Positions 39,715 through 48,558 of a stretch of 64,000 nucleotides of DNA are shown one piece after another; position 1 is the first letter of the stretch; every line of letters begins with the position of its first letter. The stretch is from a virus. Where the stretch lies: IMG/VR virus record IMGVR_UViG_3300027857_000014, positions 42,519 to 106,518 of that record; one strand, 5' to 3'. The translations under genes were made by a program, and so were the position numbers. The notes beneath the pieces are model-generated. The model was not told where the DNA came from. It did no database searches and saw only the letters and a program-made list of their open reading frames with translations.

Positions 39715-40086
39715 TTACGACTCCCAAAACGCAGCTAAGTTGCTTTCGGCACAGTCACCGTAAAAGTCAACTGTGCCTACTAGGTCGTTCTTCTCACCGC
39801 ATCGTGACGCAAACAGCATACACTCTTCCGGACTCATCCAACCAGATGAGTTGAAAAGTATGGCTTGCCCCCGCATGACAAACACCTTTTCTCCACCTGA
39901 TAGAATGTCAAACGCCTCCCTAGAGAACTGTAGACCTACTACAGCTACCGCCTGCCCTCCTGGATGACCTAACCTACCAATGATAGCCTTACCCTCCAAA
40001 GGCAGCGTAACCATCGTATACCTACGGGTACCGTGCTCGCTTTGAAAGTACGCCTCAGTCCAACTACGTGATGTACCTACGGACAT
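39715..40086 (-). CDS. Hypothetical protein, 123 aa
   Basis: The ATG at 40086 has GGAGG seven bases upstream; the longer reading overlaps the neighbour. Beta-rich start (RRYTMVTLPLEGKAIIGRLG, then AVAVVGLQF), two Cys in the C-terminal half. Not recognised. Confidence 0.52.
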   Translation of the reverse strand: MSVGTSRSWTEAYFQSEHGTRRYTMVTLPLEGKAIIGRLGHPGGQAVAVVGLQFSREAFDILSGGEKVFVMRGQAILFNSSGWMSPEECMLFASRCGEKNDLVGTVDFYGDCAESNLAAFWES

Positions 40087-40099
40087 AGTTAGCCTCCTG

Positions 40100-40411
40100 T
40101 CACTCAAACTCACTATCCTGACGAACTAACACAAAGACGTAAGGTAACTGTATGGGAGTTACCACTTCCACAATATGGAAGGGTACTAAATCGCCTTTGG
40201 TCGTAAACCGCAACTTAGCGTCCAAAGCGTCCATGACCTCATCCGGAGTGGCACCTACCGGTACCGTTACTACGCTTATCACAACCTTGTGCGTACTCAA
40301 CTGTGCTAACAACAAGTTGAACAACTCAATCACGTCCTCAAGCGTAAGCTCATCTAGCTCAGACTCTAGTTCGCATATACGAGCGGCCGTCAACATCGTA
40401 ACACGCCTCAT
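40100..40411 (-). CDS. Tandem paralogue family member 1, 103 aa
   Basis: One of three adjacent paralogues. All share an N-terminal TMLTAARICELESE-type helix, a central strand (VVISVVTVP), and a C-terminal HIVEV...PYVFVLVRQDSEF block. The fold looks like alternating helix and strand; function unknown. Confidence 0.6.
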   Translation of the reverse strand: MRRVTMLTAARICELESELDELTLEDVIELFNLLLAQLSTHKVVISVVTVPVGATPDEVMDALDAKLRFTTKGDLVPFHIVEVVTPIQLPYVFVLVRQDSEFE

Positions 40412-40426
40412 ATCACTGTACCCCTA

Positions 40427-40726
40427 TCACATAAAGTCGCTAGTCGTACCCACTACAATAAACAAGTACGGTAAGTCGTTACTCGTGTCAATCTCCACTA
40501 TACTGAACCACAATCGAGTCGTTTGCACCTCCTCTAAAGCGTCATTGATAACAGACACTGTCTGCGAGACAGTGTACTCCTCAGGCATAACTAACACCTG
40601 AAACACATCAGAACGACGCCGTAATGCATCCCTCAACGCCTCAAACTGCTCTCTCGCTGGCCAAATCGAGACTTCTGAATCTAGTTCACATATACGAATA
40701 GCGGTTCTCATAGGCATACGTTTCAT
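40427..40726 (-). CDS. Tandem paralogue family member 2, 99 aa
   Basis: Middle of the triplet: PMRTAIRICELDSE, VFQVLVMPEEYTV and FSIVEIDTSNDLPYLFIVV line up with both neighbours. It overlaps member 3 by 4 bp. Confidence 0.6.
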   Translation of the reverse strand: MKRMPMRTAIRICELDSEVSIWPAREQFEALRDALRRRSDVFQVLVMPEEYTVSQTVSVINDALEEVQTTRLWFSIVEIDTSNDLPYLFIVVGTTSDFM

Positions 40727-41034
40727 GCTTCCACTCCTGCATCGAATCTACTATTGGCTCGTACCAACAAGTACATGTACGGTTGCTCACCCTTTGTACG
40801 CACTTCTACAATATGAAAGGGTACCCACTCCTCCAAGCTACTTATCGCATCGCTTATAAGCGATGCGACCTCATAGATCTCACAACGTGTCGGAATGATT
40901 ACCACTTGTAGTACATCGTCATCCTTACTAAGCGCCTCCCACAACAACGTAAACTGCGCCTGCCACAGACAATGCTCGAACTTCTCGCTAAGTTCACATA
41001 TACTAGCTGCTTCTAACATCGTCATACTCTTCAT
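40723..41034 (-). CDS. Tandem paralogue family member 3, 103 aa
   Basis: TMLEAASICELSEKF, VLQVVIIPTRCEI and FHIVEVRTKGEQPYMYLLVRANSRF align with members 1 and 2. The ATG at 41034 is used, with GGAG upstream inside the preceding gene. Confidence 0.6.
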   Translation of the reverse strand: MKSMTMLEAASICELSEKFEHCLWQAQFTLLWEALSKDDDVLQVVIIPTRCEIYEVASLISDAISSLEEWVPFHIVEVRTKGEQPYMYLLVRANSRFDAGVEA

Positions 41035-41237
41035 ACGCCTTCTCCAAGTTCCGTAAGTGAGGCAATATCTACTTCCTCTAGCTCGTCTCGCGTCCAATCC
41101 GGATGGTTTGCTAGGAATGTACTGTACAGTGCTTCCCAGTCTTCTTGAGTAAGGTCCCTTCCGCTTTCATGAAAGAGATTACCTACGGCATCACGTCGGA
41201 TGCCTTGTATTCTCACTAATTCCTGTAAGTCAAGCAT
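41031..41237 (-). CDS. Small acidic protein, 68 aa
   Basis: Helical with SGRDLTQEDWEALYSTFLA. Coupled by overlap on both sides (start inside the upstream gene, stop over the next start). Not recognised. Confidence 0.5.
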   Translation of the reverse strand: MLDLQELVRIQGIRRDAVGNLFHESGRDLTQEDWEALYSTFLANHPDWTRDELEEVDIASLTELGEGV

Positions 41238-41628
41238 CCGTTTCTCCCTCCTCTAGGGTTGGCGTAACTCCACCAATAATACGAGCGGACTGTTTGACTG
41301 AGTCCTGTGCTTCCCAGTCTAAACGCCATACCTGCAGGGAGCTTACCATACGGGTCCTCATATAGTACGCAAACAGTTCTCGACGCTCCTCGGAGGTCGC
41401 TAACTGCATAACTTGTTCCCCTAACAACTCAAACCACACACTATACACCGCCGAAGTCATCTTAGCTGACACCTCGGCAAGTGCAGCAAACAGTACCTGA
41501 TCCTCGGGAAGTGGATCATAGCCTCTGTTACGTATACGGGATACAGCCAGTAACAACTCACTGGCAAGCTCGGTAGCAGCGGAACTAGTCACCGTACTAT
41601 TCTGTACAATCTCATGCAAATCAGACAT
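41230..41628 (-). CDS. Hypothetical helical protein, 132 aa
   Basis: Helical throughout, with YDPLPEDQVLFAALAEVSAKM and SEERRELFAYYMRTRM. A loose match in layout to the proteins at 44987 and 53381 (helical, about 125 aa, acidic). Function unknown. Confidence 0.52.
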   Translation of the reverse strand: MSDLHEIVQNSTVTSSAATELASELLLAVSRIRNRGYDPLPEDQVLFAALAEVSAKMTSAVYSVWFELLGEQVMQLATSEERRELFAYYMRTRMVSSLQVWRLDWEAQDSVKQSARIIGGVTPTLEEGETDA

Positions 41629-41647
41629 ATCTTACCTTTCTTACCAA

Positions 41648-42304
41648 CTAGCGATCGTAACAACGGCCTAAGTGGCCGCAACCCTCACACTGATATAACC
41701 ACTCTCCTTTGTTAGCAGTCGGATACAGCGTATGTGGACTGTACAATACGCTTGGAGAGCACGCGTATCCAGGATGTCTACTCTGACAGTGAGAGCAAGG
41801 CAGTGACGTGTGCTTAACTGGTGGTAAATCTACTGCACCAGCCTGCAACTCCCTAATGTAGTCCTCAAGGGCCCCAAAAGACTCTTGCTGAGTATCCGTA
41901 ACTGACTCAACTTCCCTTTCGAGTTCTCGCTGTTCGTCAGTAACTGCTTGCAACTCCTTAATGTAGTCCTCTAGCCACGATAAGTCTATCGAGTCTAGCC
42001 CTAAAGAAGTTGCGTAGTCCACAAGCTTCTGTACTGGTTCTCGCTGCTCGTCAACTACTGGTACAGTATCTACGAGGACATATCCTCGCGGAAACTGTTC
42101 TTCATCATAAGTGAGGTCAACCCACGCACGCACGATTTGAAACTTCCTCTCTCCGTCTTCGTAGATTTGCTGCATCAATTCGTAGTCGAACTCGGGTTCC
42201 CACTCACCAACCTTCCCTATAAGTGTAGACAGTGCCTCCTCGATAGGTAATAGTGTCATTATCTCTACTACCTCGACTCTTGCATACGGACGACCAGTCG
42301 ACAT
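41648..42304 (-). CDS. Protein with coiled-coil repeat and C-terminal zinc ribbon, 218 aa
   Basis: DYIKELQAVTDEQRELEREV and the later DYIRELQAGAVDL repeat a coiled-coil motif. The last 55 residues hold PCSHC...YQCEGCGHLGRC, a clear zinc ribbon. It may be an adaptor or DNA-binding protein. Confidence 0.58.
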   Translation of the reverse strand: MSTGRPYARVEVVEIMTLLPIEEALSTLIGKVGEWEPEFDYELMQQIYEDGERKFQIVRAWVDLTYDEEQFPRGYVLVDTVPVVDEQREPVQKLVDYATSLGLDSIDLSWLEDYIKELQAVTDEQRELEREVESVTDTQQESFGALEDYIRELQAGAVDLPPVKHTSLPCSHCQSRHPGYACSPSVLYSPHTLYPTANKGEWLYQCEGCGHLGRCYDR

Positions 42305-42322
42305 AAGTAACCTTCTTTCTCA

Positions 42323-42661
42323 CTAACGATCGGACTCAACCGGAACGGGGAATTCGAACACACCTTGCTCCAGAAACAGTTGTACACCGTCCTCGAACGA
42401 GATGATCTCTTCCATCGTACCGTATGCTGTATACGGCGAGTCCGCACTCCACACAAACCTACGTAGCCAACACCTCTCCCCCTTATGGAACGCTGGATAC
42501 AAGTACACTACATCGTTCCCATACTGAGAAAAGTTATCATGGTACTTCAGCACATAACAAGTACCAACCAATAACGACCCGTCAACCTCGAACGGAGCTG
42601 AGTCAGCTGTGCTATTCCGACAAGCTAACAACCTTTGCTCTCTATAGTCTACTGGAAACAT
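42323..42661 (-). CDS. Hypothetical protein, 112 aa
   Basis: First gene after the promoter at 42705-42734. Beta-rich with DGSLLVGTCYVLKYH and many aromatic residues. GAAGGAG site. Not recognised. Confidence 0.52.
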   Translation of the reverse strand: MFPVDYREQRLLACRNSTADSAPFEVDGSLLVGTCYVLKYHDNFSQYGNDVVYLYPAFHKGERCWLRRFVWSADSPYTAYGTMEEIISFEDGVQLFLEQGVFEFPVPVESDR

Positions 42662-42704
42662 GCCCTACTCCTTCTTTGAACTAGTAACTACTTTATATAC
42701 TATT

Positions 42705-42734
42705 ATTATAACTAGTACCTCCTGCCAAAAACAA
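42705..42734 (-). promoter_or_regulatory. Promoter flanked by inverted repeat
   Basis: TTGTTT (42729-42734), 18-bp spacer, TATAAT (42705-42710). TAGTACCTC and GAGGTACTA flank the spacer and -35 box (about 42713-42743), operator-like. Confidence 0.72.
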
Positions 42735-42752
42735 GAGGTACTACTATCAAAC

Positions 42753-43035
42753 TCACGCACCCAAATGCTCCTGCCAAGCTGTTGCCGTTGCACTCTCAAG
42801 CGCTGAATACTTCGCCTTCAGCTCCCTAAGGTCTGCTAACACTTCCGCGTCCATCGGATCACCACGTACACCTTCTTCTGCAACGTCGATTAGGTCTAGC
42901 ACATCGAAGTACGCAGCTAACGCTTTATTTGCAGCCTCCTTCAGCTGCTGTCCGTCCTCGCAAACAGCTGAAGTCTCGCAACAACCACAAGGCTGCTTAA
43001 ACTCTGATACCAACCCTAGTTCCGTCAGTTTCATG
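42753..43035 (-). CDS. Small protein with Cys cluster, 93 aa
   Basis: ATG at 43035 with GAAGGAG. CGCCETSAVC near the N-terminus suggests a metal site; the rest is an acidic helix. Not recognised. Confidence 0.52.
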
Positions 43036-43048
43036 CTCTCTACTCCTT

Positions 43049-43528
43049 CTATATAGTTGCGTGCACCTCTATTAATATATCTGCTAGTGTACCCCAACTC
43101 TCGTCGTAGTACTCATACAGGTAACGTCTATCTGACAGCTCTTGCGAAAGCATCTCAGCTACGGCATCCGGGTGTTCTGTAGTGAACTTGTCATACGCTA
43201 ACCTACAAACCTCACGAATGTCGTATACCCCATCCCAGAAGCTAACGAAGTCCTTGCCAACTCCTGTATAGCACCTACTCGGGTCTTCGTCGTAATAGCT
43301 CTCCACGACTGAATCCTCTACAGTCTTTAGTTTCTCTATAGCTCCTGTACCATCAAAGACGTGATCCTCTAGAAAGTCTAGCCCACCAATGGTACCATCA
43401 GTCAACACGTTCCAGTCCAATAACTTCAATCGGGCCAGTTCTGTTTTGTGCTCGTCTACATAGGCTTGAATAGCTTCCCTCCACTCATCATGTAAAGGTT
43501 GTAGCAGTTCCATTGGGTCTAATCTCAT
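43049..43528 (-). CDS. Hypothetical protein, 159 aa
   Basis: Acidic, helical, rich in Tyr and Asp (ESYYDEDPSRCYTGVGKDF). Member of a run of closely spaced genes. Not recognised. Confidence 0.52.
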   Translation of the reverse strand: MRLDPMELLQPLHDEWREAIQAYVDEHKTELARLKLLDWNVLTDGTIGGLDFLEDHVFDGTGAIEKLKTVEDSVVESYYDEDPSRCYTGVGKDFVSFWDGVYDIREVCRLAYDKFTTEHPDAVAEMLSQELSDRRYLYEYYDESWGTLADILIEVHATI

Positions 43529-43539
43529 GTCTATCTCCT

Positions 43540-43998
43540 CTACTCTAGCGCAGTCTCTTCCCTATACTCACAACCTGCAGCTTCAAGCCACTTCCATAGT
43601 ACTACACTCGGCCAGTACTCACCCCAACTGCTATTGTTGTCAGTGTCAAACTCAATACGCCCTTGTACATCCCAAGGTGCGTCCGATTCAATATCATCTG
43701 CTACGTTCGCTTGTAGGTACTCCTCCTTTGCTTGCTTTAGCAAGTCGAATACTAACTTGTGTCGTGGAATCCACGTACGATCTGCCTCTTCTATCGCACC
43801 TAATGCGCCGTACACCCAGTCTGTAGCTACCAACTGCGTTAAGTGGCTATACGGTGGCGCTATACCCTCTACAGCTCCCTCCCACGTGCTCAACAGTTCA
43901 TCCACCGTAGTAGGTACTGGACTACCAATATACTCTTGAGCAGCCGCTTCCAACAGAAAGTCCAATGGCATAGCACGTACAAACTCTTCTATTGTCAT
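43540..43998 (-). CDS. Hypothetical protein, 152 aa
   Basis: ATG at 43998 with TTGGAGG upstream. Helical first half, Trp-rich end (SSWGEYWPSVVLWKWLEAAG). Not recognised. Confidence 0.52.
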   Translation of the reverse strand: MTIEEFVRAMPLDFLLEAAAQEYIGSPVPTTVDELLSTWEGAVEGIAPPYSHLTQLVATDWVYGALGAIEEADRTWIPRHKLVFDLLKQAKEEYLQANVADDIESDAPWDVQGRIEFDTDNNSSWGEYWPSVVLWKWLEAAGCEYREETALE

Positions 43999-44000
43999 GT

Positions 44001-44513
44001 CTACGACCTCCAATCTGTGCAATCACACAACCAACGTTCCATACCTAGTATGCGTTCTGGATCGTTCAGTTCCTCTAGCACAGCTACAGCCGCTTGATAC
44101 TCCGCTAGTCTCTTGCCGGCGGCTGCTATTTCGTCTGGCGTTGTATACGCTCCATACGTAAAGTTCTCCGCTACCGCCTGTACTTTCTTTTGGTAGTATA
44201 CTAGTTGCACATCTTCATTCGGATCCACTTCCGCTAGGCGCTCTATATCTGCTAGCACGTCATACTTGTACCCGTACGTCGTATTCAGCCACTCTTGCAT
44301 CTCTACCAACCTCGGTATACAGTTACCTTCTTCTAGTACGTCTACAGCAGTCATCACTTGTGCTAGTTCCTCTACAACGTGCCTTAGATCTCTGTTGGGA
44401 GTAGCTTCTGCTAACTCCTTGTTCAATGCGGAAGCCCGTCGTGTATAGTACTCCCACACTATCTCCTCAATACTGTCGTAACCTTCTTCATACCTGCTAT
44501 CATAGTCTAACAT
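44001..44513 (-). CDS. Helical protein related to the genes at 49868 and 50790
   Basis: 170 residues. LVYYQKKVQAVAENFTYGAYT, then AVAVLEELNDPERILGMERWL, match LIYYQKKTESVEDRIESGEYT and AVLQSLANPQELLNMRLWL of the 49.9 kb protein. It is a dispersed member of that family. Confidence 0.62.
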   Translation of the reverse strand: MLDYDSRYEEGYDSIEEIVWEYYTRRASALNKELAEATPNRDLRHVVEELAQVMTAVDVLEEGNCIPRLVEMQEWLNTTYGYKYDVLADIERLAEVDPNEDVQLVYYQKKVQAVAENFTYGAYTTPDEIAAAGKRLAEYQAAVAVLEELNDPERILGMERWLCDCTDWRS

Positions 44514-44536
44514 GTCTGTTCTCCTTCTTTGTGCGT

Positions 44537-44563
44537 AGTGGGTATAGGTATACCCACTACGGT
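44537..44563. other. Intergenic palindrome
   Basis: GTAGTGGGTATA/TATACCCACTAC stem with a 2-nt loop between the genes at 44569 and 44513; no T-tract. Confidence 0.55.
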
Positions 44564-44568
44564 GCTAA

Positions 44569-44985
44569 CTAGATGTTCCAAAGGTGTTCGTCTCTGGTCA
44601 CGAAGTACATCGCATGTATGGTGCGGAGTATGTCTTCCAGCGCTAGCGGTAGGTCATCGTGGTCGTATCCCTGACGTACCATCCCCATCAGGTATGTGTA
44701 CGAAGACATTGCGTACACATTTGCCAATCGTAAGTCCGACCACTCAGCTGGTGACTCCGTAAACGTGCCCTGCATCTTTAGTAGTGCTGTCAGCATACCC
44801 TCACGACCCAACTCAACCAGACTACGTAGCATAGGTATAATGTCCGTATGGAAGCCTAGACTACGCAGCATGTCATTGTCGTTGAGGAACTCCTCCGCCT
44901 TGGTTTCATCTACCTCCAGTTGGAAACAAACTTCATAGTAGCGTAATGCCTTCTCAAGTGGTGTAAGTGATTGGTTGGTTGACAT
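44569..44985 (-). CDS. Helical protein, paralogue of the gene at 35059-35445
   Basis: 138 residues from the ATG at 44985 with AGAGGAG. Shared blocks LEKALRYYE, ESPAEWSDL and TIHAMYFV mark the family. Function unknown. Confidence 0.62.
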   Translation of the reverse strand: MSTNQSLTPLEKALRYYEVCFQLEVDETKAEEFLNDNDMLRSLGFHTDIIPMLRSLVELGREGMLTALLKMQGTFTESPAEWSDLRLANVYAMSSYTYLMGMVRQGYDHDDLPLALEDILRTIHAMYFVTRDEHLWNI

Positions 44986-44986
44986 A

Positions 44987-45364
44987 CTAGTTCTCCTCTT
45001 GGTTGTAGGCCGACTGTATAGCTGCTTCACACTCACCGGATATCCATATAGGATGCACAGTCTCTACCATCATTTGGTAGACTTTCGCTCTCTGACTCCT
45101 GTAGTCTTCTTCTGATAGTGCTCTTAAGTCACCTTCATACGCGCTAAACCATATGCTCTCCACCATCTCCGCAAAGCTATGCAGTACTCGTAAGTACGCA
45201 CCGAACCTTGCTTCCGTAGGGTTCTTACCGTGTCGTACTAACCGCTGTTCGTGTTGATGCAACTCCCTAGCTATCTCTACTACCACCTCCGGTGGATAGT
45301 CTGCCTTTCCCCCTTCTTGTATCTGTACGTGTAAGATGTTAGTGATAGTACTGTTGGTTGCCAT
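44987..45364 (-). CDS. Hypothetical helical protein, 125 aa
   Basis: First gene after the promoter at 45424-45453. ARFGAYLRVLHSFAEMVESIWF in the middle. Stop codon directly before the next start. Not recognised. Confidence 0.52.
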   Translation of the reverse strand: MATNSTITNILHVQIQEGGKADYPPEVVVEIARELHQHEQRLVRHGKNPTEARFGAYLRVLHSFAEMVESIWFSAYEGDLRALSEEDYRSQRAKVYQMMVETVHPIWISGECEAAIQSAYNQEEN

Positions 45365-45423
45365 AGTTGGTACCTCCTTGTGTGTATGTGGGTTGGTAGT
45401 AAGAATGTATATTTATTAATAAT

Positions 45424-45453
45424 ATTATAATATAAACCCCCTATTGTTTACAA
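45424..45453 (-). promoter_or_regulatory. Promoter
   Basis: TTGTAA (45448-45453), 18-bp spacer, TATAAT (45424-45429), immediately after the terminator at 45477-45509. Confidence 0.75.
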
Positions 45454-45476
45454 GATGACACAGCCATAAAGACATG

Positions 45477-45509
45477 CAAAAAGGCCTAGCTACAATTGTA
45501 GCTAGGCCT
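45477..45509 (-). terminator. Strong intrinsic terminator
   Basis: AGGCCTAGCTACAA/TTGTAGCTAGGCCT, 14-bp stem, then TTTTT on the minus strand. It ends the 45.5-47 kb operon. Confidence 0.88.
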
Positions 45510-45541
45510 CCACACACACAAAGGAGAGAAGGAATAGTCTA

Positions 45542-45898
45542 CTACACTACCGAGAGTTCGACGAAAGTTAGGTCTGGGTGCTCCTCGAACTCTCTACCCA
45601 TAGCATATATACCTTGGGCTGCTAGTGCGGGTGTACTACTAGTGTCTAACTCTTCTACTACGCGAAACTTTGCGCGTATATCGTAGTAAGCTCCTCGAGT
45701 TATTCGAATGTAGTATGCAGTACCAGCATCCCCTAGCGCGTGGGACAGTGTACTCATCTCTCGGACGCTTACGTAAGTAATATCCGTAAGACCGTCTAAT
45801 ACATCTGATAAGTCCTCACTCGCTAGATGATGCACTAGTACAACCTTGTCCCCGGTAGGAGACTTACGAATCGCTTTCGCTTGTAGTAACTCTTGCAT
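45542..45898 (-). CDS. Hypothetical protein, paralogue of its neighbour at 45910-46272
   Basis: 118 residues; the ATG at 45898 is chosen because AGGAG is eight bases before it. KVVLVHHLASEDLSDVLDGL, AYYIRITRGAYYDIRAKFRV and the final LTFVELSVV line up with the neighbour. It has a beta/alpha layout. Confidence 0.58.
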   Translation of the reverse strand: MQELLQAKAIRKSPTGDKVVLVHHLASEDLSDVLDGLTDITYVSVREMSTLSHALGDAGTAYYIRITRGAYYDIRAKFRVVEELDTSSTPALAAQGIYAMGREFEEHPDLTFVELSVV

Positions 45899-45909
45899 GT
45901 ACTTCACTC

Positions 45910-46272
45910 CTACTCTACTGGTACTAACGTGTAGTATGCTGCTCCTGGATCCCTAGTGTACTCGGTCCTCAACGCTTCTACGATATGTGCGGGTATACTA
46001 GAGACTTCCGACTCCAGATCGCCGCGCTCGAGTAAGCGGAACATAACTGTGAGTGCAAGGTTAGTCACTCGCACCTTATACTGCTGCTGTCCAGTCTCTA
46101 CTCCCTCTACTACATCCCGCACCTTCTCGTCGGGTATCTCGTGTAAGCGAGTTAAGTCGTCTGTGCTATCCAGTATACGGTCTCCAACTGCAAGCACAAC
46201 TAGTACAGTGACATCACCGTTCGTTGTACTGAGCACACCCCGCATATTAGTAAAGAAACTACCATTACTCAT
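45910..46272 (-). CDS. Hypothetical protein, paralogue of its neighbour at 45542-45898
   Basis: 120 residues. DVTVLVVLAVGDRILDST, QYKVRVTNLALTVMFRLLE and AAYYTLVPVE correspond to blocks of the neighbour, in the same order. Tandem duplicates, diverged. Confidence 0.58.
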   Translation of the reverse strand: MSNGSFFTNMRGVLSTTNGDVTVLVVLAVGDRILDSTDDLTRLHEIPDEKVRDVVEGVETGQQQYKVRVTNLALTVMFRLLERGDLESEVSSIPAHIVEALRTEYTRDPGAAYYTLVPVE

Positions 46273-46492
46273 CTGTAGGTTGACCTTTCTTGTTGTAGAA
46301 GCCTCGAATCTTTGGCTTCAGTGACAGTAACGTTTGCGGCTTGGTTTGCATAAGCCGCTCGAAGCAAGCTTTGCCTCCACGACTACTCTCTTCTTTCGTC
46401 AGCTTATGTAGCGTACCGTTCTCGACGGCTTTACGGCCACCTTTCGCACCATAGGTGGCCGCGTTTTCGGAAGTAAACTTGTGCTTAGCCAT
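46265..46492 (-). CDS. Small basic KGG-type protein, 75 aa
   Basis: TSENAATYGAKGGRKAVENG and KEESSRGGKACFERLM resemble the Lys-Gly-Gly repeats of small stress-type or DNA-binding proteins and NUMOD-like motifs. It overlaps both neighbours. Confidence 0.52.
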   Translation of the reverse strand: MAKHKFTSENAATYGAKGGRKAVENGTLHKLTKEESSRGGKACFERLMQTKPQTLLSLKPKIRGFYNKKGQPTDE

Positions 46493-46742
46493 GGATAGGT
46501 ACCATCCATCCTAGTGCATACTTCGCCACTTTACACTTAGCACACTGGTGCATGCTAATGAATGCGTTCCACCATACGATGCCATCGCACCTCGGACACT
46601 CCATCGACGTTGGGTGCTGTTCAAACTCGGTTAGCACAGCGTCATTGAGTTGTGTCAGGTCCGCATTCTTCAGCCAAAAGTTGTCTCTCCACAGAGGTCT
46701 TACCCTACGTCTGTATGCTCCGTTGTGCTTGACGTTAGCCAT
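46485..46742 (-). CDS. Zinc-ribbon protein, 85 aa
   Basis: ATG at 46742 with AAGGAG upstream. CPRCDGIVWWNAFISMHQCAKC is a compact C-x2-C...C-x2-C ribbon in the C-terminal half. Possibly nucleic-acid binding. Confidence 0.6.
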   Translation of the reverse strand: MANVKHNGAYRRRVRPLWRDNFWLKNADLTQLNDAVLTEFEQHPTSMECPRCDGIVWWNAFISMHQCAKCKVAKYALGWMVPIHG

Positions 46743-47259
46743 CGACTTCTCTCCTTGCGATGATCCACAAGTTCGCAATGTCTTGTGGCATGGTGTAATA
46801 GCGTTGACCATCTCTATAACTAAGTCTTACGGGAAACAACTCTGCCTTAGTCCCGTACTCCGACTGCAGGTTAAAGAGCTTCTTCAAGTATTGAGTGAAA
46901 CCTCCTAACTCCCCCATTAACTGACGTTTCGTTCGTCCGGAAGCTTCCATCAACTCTGCAAAGCTTACCCACTCGCCAGGGCTCTCCGATGTAAGTGTCA
47001 GCAGCATCTGTACACCTACCGCAAGTTGATCGTAGTCTCTAGCTAGTCTCATTAAGTCCGGTTCTCTCCAGAGTCTAGACGGATTCCCCAACCGTTCCGG
47101 ATCGAACACACCATCGTCTTCACCAGCTTCCCTAGCTAACAACCTCGCTAAGAACCTACACATCTTATCATACAGTCGTTCAGGTACATACAGCGGAATG
47201 TACCCGCTAGGCTCGTCAGCATATCCTACGACTTTGACTTCTTCGCCACCGTTGTACAT
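46735..47259 (-). CDS. Possible winged-helix protein, 174 aa
   Basis: LTSESPGEWVSFAELMEASGRTKRQLMGELGGFTQYLKKLF reads like a winged helix (residues about 95-135), a layout seen in phage regulators. N-terminal half helical. The start overlaps nothing; the next gene begins inside its end. Confidence 0.5.
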   Translation of the reverse strand: MYNGGEEVKVVGYADEPSGYIPLYVPERLYDKMCRFLARLLAREAGEDDGVFDPERLGNPSRLWREPDLMRLARDYDQLAVGVQMLLTLTSESPGEWVSFAELMEASGRTKRQLMGELGGFTQYLKKLFNLQSEYGTKAELFPVRLSYRDGQRYYTMPQDIANLWIIARREVDG

Positions 47260-47274
47260 TACTGCTCCTCTCTA

Positions 47275-47607
47275 TCAAGAGTTACTCCCCCAAATCTCGT
47301 CATATCCCAGTTTCGGTTGTGTAGTCATGTCGAAAGACACATCAAAGTAACCTTCTAGTGTCATATGATCCGATACTGTCTTGTGTAGACTCTCCCGCAG
47401 TTCTTCGCTTACTTCAAGTCGACTTCCGGAATAGCTAACTTGTACGTACTCCGGATCGTACTGATCGGTACAGTAGGAGAAGTCGAACTTTACTAAGTCT
47501 ATGCTCCTTCCTTCAACTACCTTTTGTATGGCATACCACGCATTGAGATACTGCCACTCTTCTACGGCAGCCTCCAACTCCGTTAATGACAGCAGGTGCT
47601 TGGTCAT
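47275..47607 (-). CDS. Hypothetical protein, 110 aa
   Basis: Starts LSLTELEAAVEEWQYLNAWY; beta-rich second half (YVQVSYSGSRLEVSEELR). Not recognised. Confidence 0.5.
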   Translation of the reverse strand: MTKHLLSLTELEAAVEEWQYLNAWYAIQKVVEGRSIDLVKFDFSYCTDQYDPEYVQVSYSGSRLEVSEELRESLHKTVSDHMTLEGYFDVSFDMTTQPKLGYDEIWGSNS

Positions 47608-47618
47608 TACTTCTCCTT

Positions 47619-47936
47619 TCAGATACCATATAGGTACTCGATTTTAGTGCGAAGACATCTTTGGCATCTGCTAGCAGTCCACCAAGACCTTCCGTAGACC
47701 TCGGAAGTGTAGTACTCCCAGTTGGTTCTACGCCAACATCTCCAGCACCACCCACTGTAGTTCGGGCTGTAATCTCCTCCACTACCATCCCCCAAGTGGA
47801 GACTGGATACTACTCTGCTTAGAACCTCATCTAGCGACTCGTCTATTCTGTCAACCCATACGTGATATGAACCGATACTCGTGACCTTACTCGGGAGTAC
47901 AGCCTCTCGTACAGCATCTACTTGAAATGAGTACAT
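47619..47936 (-). CDS. Hypothetical Cys/Trp-rich protein, 105 aa
   Basis: SGWCWRCWRRTNWEYY and SRCQRCL give two C-x2-C pairs, so a zinc site is likely. The N-terminus has VTSIGSYHVWVDRI. Not recognised. Confidence 0.52.
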   Translation of the reverse strand: MYSFQVDAVREAVLPSKVTSIGSYHVWVDRIDESLDEVLSRVVSSLHLGDGSGGDYSPNYSGWCWRCWRRTNWEYYTSEVYGRSWWTASRCQRCLRTKIEYLYGI

Positions 47937-47942
47937 GTAGTT

Positions 47943-48257
47943 CTATCCTTCAGGCCTTTCATAAGACACCTTCAGCCAAAACACTTGGCCAGTGATGCAG
48001 ATCACCTTCTTCAGCGTCGGGTCACCTACACCCTCTAGTTGCATACCTAGGTTTCCATTGACCTCTCCGTCTTCTACCATCGGGTTACCGTACCCGAGTA
48101 CGAAGTGTTGCCAACCTTCCAGTACGTTGAGTATCGAACCGGATGTCCAAGTCTCCTTACCGTACATGAGGTCGATAGCCTCTCGGCAGTCCTCTTGATC
48201 AGTGTCCCAATACGTATCAAGTTCCTCCCGGGACAACCTCTCTGAACTACTACTCAC
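47943..48257 (-). CDS. Hypothetical protein, 104 aa
   Basis: Acidic; GNPMVEDGEVNGNLGMQLEG in the middle, beta-rich end. Not recognised. Confidence 0.5.
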   Translation of the reverse strand: MSSSSERLSREELDTYWDTDQEDCREAIDLMYGKETWTSGSILNVLEGWQHFVLGYGNPMVEDGEVNGNLGMQLEGVGDPTLKKVICITGQVFWLKVSYERPEG

Positions 48258-48261
48258 AGTA

Positions 48262-48558
48262 CTACCCCTTTCTCAACTCTGCGAACGGGTTCGGACTATC
48301 GCCGAACGTGTCAATGTCCGGGAAGTCAATGTAGACTCTCACTCTCGTACCAATAGCGCTCTTACACTCTTGACAGTTCGGTCCGTTGACGCATTGAGGA
48401 GACTGCTTAATGGTGAGTTCGTACCCAACATAGACTCCGTCGTAGTAGAGCAGCTCTACTGGACTACCAGCAAACATACCGTCTGCATACGGCGATGTCA
48501 AGGTATAGTCTAGCACCTCTTCTACAGCTCCGTGTACCTGTTCTATAACGTCACACAT
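48262..48558 (-). CDS. Hypothetical protein, 98 aa
   Basis: CVNGPNCQECKSAIGTRVRV holds C-x5-C-x2-C, which may bind metal. YDGVYVGYELTI precedes it. Not recognised. Confidence 0.5.
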   Translation of the reverse strand: MCDVIEQVHGAVEEVLDYTLTSPYADGMFAGSPVELLYYDGVYVGYELTIKQSPQCVNGPNCQECKSAIGTRVRVYIDFPDIDTFGDSPNPFAELRKG

